A stretch of 5,712 bases of DNA from CAVZLD01 sp964522605 (GCA_964522605.1 CAZFWV010000421.1:1-5712); one strand, 5' to 3'. Positions 1 to 5,687 are shown, counted from the stretch's first letter. Numbers and translations: made by a program. The notes: generated by a model from the sequence alone, not told the origin.

Positions 1-350
1 GGTGCTAACTTTCGGCCTGCGGCCCCCAAAGAAGGGGATAGGGGTGGCCAAACACGTTGGTGTTCGCTCCCGATGTCCATGCGACCTTTCTTGGAGGTGT
101 TCACAACGAGTAAAGCATGAATCGCACGGCGCTCCACGTCGGGGCCCTTGTCCTTGCCTCCGCACACGCTAGAGCAGAAAGGTCTGGTGGACATTAATCC
201 CTTCAAACTTGTTCGCCATCGGCCCGGTGACGCTTCGGAGCGGCGAGCTTACGTACCGGTGGCCGACCCGTTACGTGCGATCGAATATGCCCAAAATCGC
301 GGCGTGCAGATCTTTGGGTGGTTTGAATACGTTTCACAAAGGGACCATGT
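1..350. other. Intergenic region, no convincing gene
   Basis: No reading frame here has a good ribosome binding site together with protein-like content. A TTG-started frame of 68 codons (148-354) overlaps the next gene and matches nothing I recognise. A 26-codon frame at 117-197 has a signal-peptide-like composition but stops early. Weak symmetry is visible: TCGGCC at 219-224 pairs with GGCCGA at 261-266, and TTACGT occurs at 249 and again at 271, 22 bp apart. The promoter of the gene at 351 should lie in the last ~100 bp, but I could not pick a credible -35/-10 pair. Confidence 0.5.
338..344 (+). promoter_or_regulatory. Ribosome binding site of the GlsB/YeaQ-type gene
   Basis: AAAGGGA lies 6 nt before the ATG at 351, which supports that start over the out-of-frame ATG at 347. 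Confidence 0.6.
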
Positions 351-605
351 ATGAATTTGACAGGGTTACTGATTGCTTTGCTGATTGGTGCGATCTGCGG
401 TTTTCTAGCTGGCCAGATCGTGAAGGGACATGGTTTTGGTGCTGTCGGCAATATTGTGGTGGGAGCCATCGGAGCACTCGTTTTCGGACTCCTATTCGGC
501 AACCTCAACTTGTTGAACTCTCCCATACTCAACGAGATTGCCGGTGGAACGATCGGCGCGGTGATCTTGCTGATCCTGATCGGATTTTTCAAAAGGGCGA
601 CGTAG
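351..605 (+). CDS. GlsB/YeaQ/YmgE family stress-response membrane protein
   Basis: This is an 84-residue, highly hydrophobic, glycine-rich inner-membrane protein of the transglycosylase-associated (Transgly_assoc) family. Three membrane segments are visible at about residues 3-21, 31-50 and 64-80. The first and second are joined by the short loop GQIVKGHGFG (21-30), the family's most recognisable stretch, followed by the GNIVVGAIGA segment. The length matches the family's usual 80-90 residues. Relatives in Gram-negative bacteria and GlsB in Gram-positives are linked to general or envelope stress, but the molecular role is unknown; the 'transglycosylase-associated' name is historical and no enzyme activity is implied. 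The ATG has an AAAGGGA site 6 nt upstream. The DUF937 gene begins 30 bp after the stop on the same strand, so the two are probably cotranscribed. The family call is strong; the stress role is inherited from the family. Confidence 0.9.
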   Translation: MNLTGLLIALLIGAICGFLAGQIVKGHGFGAVGNIVVGAIGALVFGLLFGNLNLLNSPILNEIAGGTIGAVILLILIGFFKRAT

Positions 606-635
606 ATCTCGTCCCTGCTTTCATGACGGAAAGGA

Positions 636-1235
636 ATGAAAATGGCATCAATCTTGGAATCCCTGTCGGAATACTTGGGTGGCGACAATCTCGCCCAAAT
701 GAGTCGACATCTGAACTCAGATGAAGAGACGACAAAGACAGCGATCAGCGCCGCCCTGCCCGTGCTGATTGGTGCGCTGTCCCGAAGCGTTGGAAGTCAG
801 CAGAAAGGATCACCGGATTTGTCGGAGATCCTGAAACATCATGCCGACCGAAGTGTTGTTGAAGACCCCCACGATTACTTGCACAATAAGCGGTATGAAC
901 AGCCTCGACTGAGCGAAGATGTGCTGAAGCAGATTCTGGGGAACAAGCAGGAACGGGTTCAACGGAATGTCAGCCAGACTTCCGGGCTTGATCCAGCCAT
1001 GGTCAGCAAGCTGATGAAGATGCTGGCTCCCATCGTCCTTGCGGGACTCGCGAAGCATCAGCAAAGCCAGGGGATGGATCACCGATCGCTGCAAGATTCG
1101 CTACGTCGTGAGCACGATCAACTGGAGCAACACGGCGGCGGTCTGTTGGGTCAATTACTCGACCAGGATGCGGATGGGGATTTCGATCTGTCCGATATCG
1201 CACAGGTCGCAATGAACAGCCTCTTTCGCAAGTGA
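636..1235 (+). CDS. DUF937 (YidB-like) domain protein with C-terminal EF-hand-like loop
   Basis: This is a soluble, mostly helical protein of 199 residues with no signal peptide. The N-terminal half fits DUF937: a helix with SILESLSEYLGG (4-15), then the conserved threonine/alanine-rich segment ETTKTAISAALPVLIGALSR (31-50). A second helical repeat with MVSKLMKMLAPIVLAGLAK lies at 122-140. The C-terminus carries GGGLLGQLLDQDADGDFDLSD (168-187). Within it, D176, D178, D180, D182, D184 and D187 sit exactly at positions 1, 3, 5, 7, 9 and 12 of an EF-hand calcium loop, with glycine at position 6. A Gly-rich/Asp-rich tail is common in this family. The function of DUF937 is not known. Two ATGs are possible: AAGGA (631-635) abuts the ATG at 636 but is 6 nt from the in-frame ATG at 642, so the true start may be 642 (197 residues, MASILES). 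The gene is probably in an operon with the GlsB-like gene 30 bp upstream. No clear terminator follows; repeat copy A begins 33 bp after the stop. Confidence 0.85.
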   Translation: MKMASILESLSEYLGGDNLAQMSRHLNSDEETTKTAISAALPVLIGALSRSVGSQQKGSPDLSEILKHHADRSVVEDPHDYLHNKRYEQPRLSEDVLKQILGNKQERVQRNVSQTSGLDPAMVSKLMKMLAPIVLAGLAKHQQSQGMDHRSLQDSLRREHDQLEQHGGGLLGQLLDQDADGDFDLSDIAQVAMNSLFRK

Positions 1236-1259
1236 CCGACGACCTGCTGCATCTCTAGT

Positions 1260-1268
1260 TCGTCCCTG
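1260..1268. repeat. Candidate 9-bp target duplication, left side of repeat copy A
   Basis: TCGTCCCTG directly precedes the left end of copy A, and TCGTGCCTG (1600-1608) follows its right end, an 8 of 9 match. This may be a decayed target-site duplication. Copy B shows no comparable pair, so chance is a real alternative. Confidence 0.3.
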
Positions 1269-1597
1269 GGAAGTAACTCTGCCTCCCTTTGAGGAAATAA
1301 ATCAGGAAAAACTCTGCTTCCCTTGCTGCGAGACGGACAACCGAGCGACTGGACGCAGTTTGTGGATCGGCCCCCCGCCATTTCAGGAGCGATAGGCGAT
1401 CCCCGAATGGTCCGTCAGACCGCCGAGCATTGGAGATTCGCACACATATTGCGCGCCGCAGGGCGCCCCCTGCATCTCCCGAGAGTGAAACAGCACACGC
1501 TCTGCAACACACCGATGTCGTCGCACGTTGCCCAAGCCTCTCGAAAAAGGCAAGCAGAAGCCGTTCATCCAAAAAGGGAGGCAGAGGTCATTTTTCC
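1269..1597. repeat. Intergenic repeat copy A, MITE-like, with inverted ends
   Basis: This ~330-bp non-coding element has a second copy in direct orientation at 4352-4705. Both begin with GGAAGTAACTCTGCCTCCCT and end with AAAAAGGGAGGCAGAGGTC followed by a T-run and CC. The ends are therefore inverted repeats sharing CTCTGCCTCCCTTT, with an outer GGAA. A degenerate second copy of the end motif follows inside each end (AACTCTGCTTCCCTTG at 1310-1325; AAAAAGGCAAGCAGAAG near 1544-1560 in inverted sense). The interior shares long identical blocks with B, including 31 bp at 1484-1514, and a hairpin at 1458-1473. Compared with B it lacks 36 bp near 1400 and has 8 extra bp near 1337. No frame encodes a recognisable protein. 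A non-autonomous transposon or large REP-like element is the best interpretation; a structured RNA is a less likely alternative. Confidence 0.8.
1458..1473. other. Internal hairpin of repeat copy A
   Basis: GCAGGG, loop CGCC, CCCTGC: a perfect 6-bp stem with a 4-nt loop. The matching site in copy B is at 4567-4582. The single difference between the two lies in the loop. Confidence 0.5.
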
Positions 1598-1651
1598 AAT
1601 CGTGCCTGCCCGTCGTGCGTCTCCGCCAACCCCGTGCCGGCTGATCTGTCG

Positions 1652-1672
1652 CGGCCCGTCTCACGCGGGCCG
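1652..1672. terminator. GC-rich hairpin downstream of the hydrolase-like gene
   Basis: CGGCCCG (1652-1658) and CGGGCCG (1666-1672) form a 7-bp stem around a 7-nt loop, 79 bp past the stop of the minus-strand gene that ends at 1751. No T-run follows on the minus strand, so it is at best a weak intrinsic terminator or a transcript-end stabiliser. Confidence 0.3.
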
Positions 1673-1750
1673 TCTTGCGCGAGGAAGTAACGACCGCCTC
1701 GGACCGAAACAGAATCGCGGAGCGAATCCGCCCAAACACCTGATCGTGGG

Positions 1751-4327
1751 TCACTCGGCCCGAAGCAGAAACAACCCATCCCGCCCATCGAGCGTCACAG
1801 GCCTTTCGACAGGTCGGCCATTGTTGGTCTGTGGATCCTGCGTCACGACCCCTTGAATGCGACGATATGTCTTTCCCGGCGTTAATTGCTGCAAGTCAAA
1901 TGTAAAGGGTTGTCGCCCAGGATTCGCCAGGACGATGCCACGATCGAACTCACGGTAGATCGCGTCCGGATGTGCATGCGCAGTCAAGGATCGAATGACG
2001 ACCGGTTCCGAACCTTCGACTTCGATCGACACATCCACGGTCTTTGACCGAACGTTCCAGAAATAAAAGCCCGCTGGAAATGGTCGGTCCGTGACCCACG
2101 TCATCAGCGGCGTCCCTTTCGTGATCTCGGCTTCGGTCGCCCCTGTACGCACGATCTGTACCTCGGCCCAATGCGCGTGATCAGTCGTCGCATCATCATG
2201 GGGCCCGCAGTCGGCGACGAATTTGAACCGAAGGTCTTTTCCGGCATAGCGTGCTAGAGAAATCGCATGCGCACTCCATTTGTGCTGGTTTGTTGTGTGT
2301 CGAAACAACTCTTTGTAAGGTCCCGTTCTTTCGTGCGAAATCTCGGCGACGTGGACCTCGAATTGCACGCCGTCAGATCGCTCCGGACTCTTGGGGCCCA
2401 TCCCGATATTGAATCGAAGCTCACGGTCTTCGGCGATGTGTGCTTGTTGTGTCCAGAACGAATAGCCGGTACCCCGCCGAAATGGCGGATGGACGAAGAA
2501 CGTTTTTCGTTGTTGCCCAGCGATCGTGCGCGGACCCTCGTGGAAGCTGGCTCCGCTTGCTGGATCCAGGGGGGATTCGCTCGGTGTCCCCCGCAATTTC
2601 ATGCCGATTTCACGCGGATTCTGCGCCATCAAGTCAATGATGCCGCCCGAAATCCCGAGTTGGGCGAAACGGGGCATCTCGCGCGGATACCCGTGGAGGG
2701 GCTCCGCGCACATCTCCAACGAGACGTAGAGGTCGCTGCCATTCGTCGGAACATCGCGTATGGTGAAACGAGTTTCTTCGGCTCGAGGATCGGGGTTTGC
2801 GATCACCATCCCATTGTCTGCCCACTGGGCGGTGACTTGGCCAGCAATCCGCGCATTCAAGCTTGGCCCCGTGCCCTGCCCTCGCAGCAGGTCTGGCGCG
2901 CTGCGCGCGAGTCTCACGGCGGGTGCCAAGGGTCGCCCGAGCCATCCAACTTGCTGGTCAACACCACAACGCAGCTCATCCCACACGCCAAACTGACCAT
3001 CGGGATCATTGGCGGGGGCGAACGAGTAACAGATCGCAGCATCAAAGAACTGGCATGCGGCAAACACCAGGCGGTGTCGCGCAAAGGAAACATCCGGTGT
3101 CTTCTGCGCGCCGGGTTGGCCGGGGATCGGTTGATTCCATTTGTGGTTGACGTAGCTGAAATGCGGCGCACGGGAATTAGCCTGCCAAAAGAAATGACGA
3201 TTCAGTCCGCCGGACCAATCGTCGAACTCCCAATCGTTCAGATTCGGCCATCCTTCACTCTCAATTCCGTTCAAAATCCTGCAGGCCCGTTGACTGCGGA
3301 TGCCTCCGGGGCCGAGTGCTCCATCACCTTGGAGGATGAAGTTCTCTCCCATACGTTCTCGTAGTCCGCGTGCAAACTCGATCATACCGATCGCATACGC
3401 ATTGGTCCCGTTGATCACTCCATCATCCATTTCTCCATCACCATTTGTATCTCCGCGCGTCTGGTTGTGCATGACATCAAATTCAATTCCATCAAAAGCA
3501 GCCAGCGGCCCATCGGGTCCAAACCACTCGGCCAGATCGTCGATCAACAAATCTGCACAGGCCCTTCCCTGCGGATCGCGCGGACAATGCGAGGTGAAAT
3601 TGTAGAACCACATCAAGTGGTTCTCGCGACCCCACGGTCCTTCCACCGCATGAGCAGCGGCACGAGACCTTCCTGCTGCGAATGCTCGTGGTTGAGTTCC
3701 GTAGCATCCGCGTCGGACCGTAATCGTACTGGCGGATACATCGACGTCGACCAATTGCACGTGCTCACACTGATGCCAATCATGCGTACCGTCATCTTTC
3801 AGGCCGAAGAGCCCAATATCGTCGTTGGAGGTGCCGTAGCGTCCTGTGTGCAGGTGAAACAAACTCGTATCATCCACGTGAATTACGGTCTCGCCCCATT
3901 CCGCAGGGACGTCTTTGGTAATTGGCGATGCCCGACGATAGATCCAGTGTCCGGGAAAATATCGGGCCGTGTGGTAGCGAGGGTCGCGCGCGTTACCGTT
4001 AAAGTGCAGCAACACGGCTTGCGTGGGATCGGCAGCCTTGAATCGACGGAAGAACTCCGGATTGCGTGCTTCGCGGCCGAGACATTCTTCGTCGAGGCAT
4101 TTGCCCATAATGCCCTGCAACCGGCGAAAGGTAGGTTCCCAACTGTTGTACGTCGGAAAACGATTTGCATTCCACGCCTGCTCCGCGGCCCGAAAGAAGA
4201 AAGCGCGCGGGTAGCGATCTCGGAGAATTTCCAATTGGTTGAGATTCCGTCCTTCCTGGGCCACGAGTGTCGTCGCGCCAAGCAAGACTACGAAGCTAGA
4301 CAGCCAGCGTGTGGAACGAATGATCAA
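1751..4327 (-). CDS. Large secreted glycoside-hydrolase-like protein, uncharacterised
   Basis: The 858-residue product starts with a signal peptide: basic RSTR, hydrophobic 9-22, probable cleavage after LVA (21-23) or the next residue. Residues ~35-470 look like a TIM-barrel glycoside-hydrolase-type region. Strand-like motifs are AVLLHFNG (104-111), FDGIEFDVMHN (278-288), FILQGDGA (330-337), ILNGIESEGW (351-360) and HRLVFAACQFF (418-428). Acidic residues E282, D284, E356 and E358 are candidate catalytic groups. A calcium-loop-like DTNGDGEMDDG (293-303) follows one of them. ADNGMVIANP (503-512) opens a beta-rich part. Residues ~605-727 resemble a carbohydrate-binding-like beta-sandwich, with W684 and the DHAHWAEVQI stretch (716-725). 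The C-terminus (~794-858) has GIVLANPG and YRRIQG...VTLDGRDGLFLL, typical of terminal beta-domains of GH-like proteins. The start is TTG, supported by GGAGG 5 nt upstream and by the signal peptide right behind it. I cannot assign a GH family or substrate. Extracytoplasmic polysaccharide processing is inference. Confidence 0.72.
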   Translation of the reverse strand: MIIRSTRWLSSFVVLLGATTLVAQEGRNLNQLEILRDRYPRAFFFRAAEQAWNANRFPTYNSWEPTFRRLQGIMGKCLDEECLGREARNPEFFRRFKAADPTQAVLLHFNGNARDPRYHTARYFPGHWIYRRASPITKDVPAEWGETVIHVDDTSLFHLHTGRYGTSNDDIGLFGLKDDGTHDWHQCEHVQLVDVDVSASTITVRRGCYGTQPRAFAAGRSRAAAHAVEGPWGRENHLMWFYNFTSHCPRDPQGRACADLLIDDLAEWFGPDGPLAAFDGIEFDVMHNQTRGDTNGDGEMDDGVINGTNAYAIGMIEFARGLRERMGENFILQGDGALGPGGIRSQRACRILNGIESEGWPNLNDWEFDDWSGGLNRHFFWQANSRAPHFSYVNHKWNQPIPGQPGAQKTPDVSFARHRLVFAACQFFDAAICYSFAPANDPDGQFGVWDELRCGVDQQVGWLGRPLAPAVRLARSAPDLLRGQGTGPSLNARIAGQVTAQWADNGMVIANPDPRAEETRFTIRDVPTNGSDLYVSLEMCAEPLHGYPREMPRFAQLGISGGIIDLMAQNPREIGMKLRGTPSESPLDPASGASFHEGPRTIAGQQRKTFFVHPPFRRGTGYSFWTQQAHIAEDRELRFNIGMGPKSPERSDGVQFEVHVAEISHERTGPYKELFRHTTNQHKWSAHAISLARYAGKDLRFKFVADCGPHDDATTDHAHWAEVQIVRTGATEAEITKGTPLMTWVTDRPFPAGFYFWNVRSKTVDVSIEVEGSEPVVIRSLTAHAHPDAIYREFDRGIVLANPGRQPFTFDLQQLTPGKTYRRIQGVVTQDPQTNNGRPVERPVTLDGRDGLFLLRAE

Positions 4328-4345
4328 AGCAACCTCCCCCGGAGG
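4328..4345 (-). promoter_or_regulatory. Ribosome binding site of the TTG-started gene, inside a small hairpin
   Basis: On the minus strand GGAGG (complement of 4333-4337) lies 5 nt before the TTG at 4327 and decides this rare start. Three bases further upstream is CCTCC (complement of 4341-4345), so CCTCC-GGG-GGAGG could fold with the SD paired. A 3-nt loop is tight but possible; masking of the SD is inference. Confidence 0.5.
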
Positions 4346-4351
4346 AAGGGA

Positions 4352-4705
4352 GGAAGTAACTCTGCCTCCCTTTGAGGAAATAACTCAGAAAAACTCTGTT
4401 TCCCCTGCTGCGAGACGGGCGACTGGACGCAGTTCGTGAACCCGTTCTTCGCCAGTTCGGGAGCGATAGGCGATCCGCTCGAACATTCGACGACGGCGCC
4501 TCAGGGCGATCCCGGATGCGTCCGTCAAACCGTCGAGCATAGGGATTCGCACACATGTTGCGCGCCGCAGGGCGTCCCCTGCATCTCCCGCAAGTGAAAC
4601 AGCACACGCTCTGCAACACACCGGCGTCGTCGCGCGTTGCCCAAGCCTTCCGGAAAAGGCACGTCGAATCCGTTGATTAAAAAGGGAGGCAGAGGTCGTT
4701 TTTCC
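4352..4705. repeat. Intergenic repeat copy B, MITE-like, with inverted ends
   Basis: This is the second copy of the element at 1269-1597, in the same orientation and about 354 bp long. The left end GGAAGTAACTCTGCCTCCCT and right end AAAAAGGGAGGCAGAGGTC plus T-run are the same as in A. It keeps a 36-bp segment missing from A, flanked by two copies of GGCGATCC (4469-4476 and 4505-4512). The 31-bp identical block lies at 4593-4623. It fills almost all the space between aqpZ (stop at 4720) and the hydrolase-like gene (start 4327), so any dedicated promoter of the latter must lie in or across it. Reading frames through it differ between copies and encode nothing recognisable. Confidence 0.8.
4567..4582. 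other. Internal hairpin of repeat copy B
   Basis: GCAGGG, loop CGTC, CCCTGC. The stem is identical to that at 1458-1473 in copy A, and only the loop differs (CGCC there). Confidence 0.5.
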
Positions 4706-4717
4706 CATTGGAAAAAC
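4698..4717. terminator. Perfect 8-bp inverted repeat just after the aqpZ stop
   Basis: GTTTTTCC (4698-4705) and GGAAAAAC (4710-4717) form an 8-bp stem with a 4-nt loop, beginning 3 nt beyond the aqpZ stop codon. The left arm is the right terminus of repeat copy B; the right arm lies outside the element. There is no GC-rich stem plus T-tract, so termination is uncertain. Confidence 0.35.
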
Positions 4718-4719
4718 AA

Positions 4720-5430
4720 TCAAGCCTTGCGTTCGTCGGTGTCGCTGAATATGGCGGAATAAACCAAACCTGCTGCCCCTGCACCGATGATTGGGGCGAC
4801 CCAAAAGAGCCAAAGCTGTGCGATGGCCCAGCCTCCAACAAACACAGCGGGCCCCGTACTCCGCGCTGGATTGACCGAGAGATTCGTGACGGGAATGCCA
4901 ATCAAGTGGATCAACGTGAGTCCCAAGCCGATCGCCACCGGTGCAAACCCGGCGGGCGCTCGACGGTCCGTTGCTCCAAGAATGATCATCAGGAAGAAGA
5001 AAGTCAGTACGACTTCCGCAACGAGGGCGGACATCAGCGGATAATTTCCGGGGGAATGCTCCCCGTAACCATTGGCGGCAAAGCCGTTTTCCAGGGTAAA
5101 CCCTGATGCCCCACTTGCGATGACGTACAGAACGCCCGCGGCGGCGATTGCGCCGACGACCTGTGAGACCACATAAGGAACGAGTTCGGAAGCCGAGAAA
5201 CGTTTGCCGAGCAGAAGCCCCACGGAAACCGCGGGATTGAGGTGGCATCCCGAAATGTGCCCAATGGCGTAGGCCATCGTCAGCACGGTCAGGCCAAAAG
5301 CGAATGACACACCCAGCCATCCGATTCCGACGTCCGCAACACCAGCGGCCAAGACCGCGCTGCCGCAACCACCGAACGTCAGCCAAAACGTGCCGAAGAA
5401 TTCGGCGATACATTTTTGCGTAAGTGCCAT
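4720..5430 (-). CDS. aqpZ: Aquaporin Z, water channel (MIP family)
   Basis: The 236-residue polytopic membrane protein has the full six-helix, two-half-helix aquaporin layout. The first NPA is in SGCHLNPAVSVG (N65-A67) and the second in NLSVNPARSTGPA (N187-A189). Selectivity-filter residues match water-specific AqpZ: F43, H175 and R190. The fourth position, threonine in E. coli AqpZ (T183), is L184 here. That site contributes mainly through its backbone carbonyl, so water selectivity is still expected. The length equals the family norm of about 230. The N-terminal FGTFWLTFGGCGSAVLAAG (12-30) is also typical of AqpZ. It should let water equilibrate across the cytoplasmic membrane during osmotic change. 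The ATG is supported by AAGGAG 11 nt upstream. The hydrolase-like gene lies 392 bp downstream on the same strand, separated by repeat copy B; cotranscription is possible but unproven. Confidence 0.95.
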   Translation of the reverse strand: MALTQKCIAEFFGTFWLTFGGCGSAVLAAGVADVGIGWLGVSFAFGLTVLTMAYAIGHISGCHLNPAVSVGLLLGKRFSASELVPYVVSQVVGAIAAAGVLYVIASGASGFTLENGFAANGYGEHSPGNYPLMSALVAEVVLTFFFLMIILGATDRRAPAGFAPVAIGLGLTLIHLIGIPVTNLSVNPARSTGPAVFVGGWAIAQLWLFWVAPIIGAGAAGLVYSAIFSDTDERKA

Positions 5431-5441
5431 CTTGCGATAAA

Positions 5442-5447
5442 CTCCTT
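5442..5447 (-). promoter_or_regulatory. Ribosome binding site of aqpZ
   Basis: AAGGAG on the minus strand sits 11 nt before the ATG at 5430. The spacing is slightly long but no better site exists. Confidence 0.6.
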
Positions 5448-5453
5448 GGGGAC

Positions 5454-5474
5454 GATCGCAAAGCAGGTGCGATC
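5454..5474. promoter_or_regulatory. Inverted repeat in the aqpZ leader
   Basis: GATCGCA (5454-5460) and TGCGATC (5468-5474) are perfect 7-bp arms around 7 bp. The site lies between the putative promoter and the SD. It could be an operator or an mRNA hairpin. A further TGCGAT occurs at 5433-5438. Confidence 0.35.
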
Positions 5475-5499
5475 TGGCGATTGACTCAGTTCGTGGGGG

Positions 5500-5528
5500 A
5501 TTTTCTGTGACCTACATATCGGCGTCAA
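5500..5528 (-). promoter_or_regulatory. Putative sigma70-type promoter of aqpZ
   Basis: On the minus strand TTGACG (complement of 5523-5528) is followed after 17 bp by GAAAAT (complement of 5500-5505). These match the consensus at 5 of 6 and 4 of 6 positions with ideal spacing. They lie 70-98 bp upstream of the aqpZ start. Confidence 0.35.
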
Positions 5529-5687
5529 TGGGGGTGCTACGTTGTGAAGCCCCGACAGTGTCGCCAACCCGTGCATTGTCTGGGGATGCACCGACTGCGG
5601 GCGAGCCCGGCAATGCGATCCTCTTCAAGCTCGACAGTGACAATGGCCGTCGCCTCCTCCCGACCTTCCATATTCGCACGGCCGCGT

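Noticed and set aside
23..37. CCCCC-AAAGAA-GGGG symmetry as a terminator
   Set aside because: The stem is only 4 bp with no T-run and no gene seen upstream.
1255..1572. Frames in copy A similar to frames in copy B (sharing CCRACAVSL)
   Set aside because: Similarity appears in several frames at once and lengths differ, so it reflects nucleotide identity of the repeat, not a conserved protein.
1323..1856. 177-codon plus-strand frame
   Set aside because: It runs through repeat A and into the antisense of the hydrolase-like 3' end; no protein-like features.
2267..3364. 365-codon plus-strand frame
   Set aside because: It lies antisense within the hydrolase-like gene and has no recognisable domain; the minus-strand frame has clear signal and domain motifs.
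3467..4375. 302-codon plus-strand frame
   Set aside because: It is antisense to the N-terminal half of the hydrolase-like gene, with no domain and no ribosome site.
1269..4705. CRISPR array or composite insertion sequence
   Set aside because: There are only two long copies with no spacer periodicity, and no transposase gene lies between them.
4385..5461. 358-codon minus-strand frame across repeat B and aqpZ
   Set aside because: It overlaps aqpZ in another frame. Its composition is rich in R, C and W, and it crosses a non-coding repeat. It is a shadow frame.
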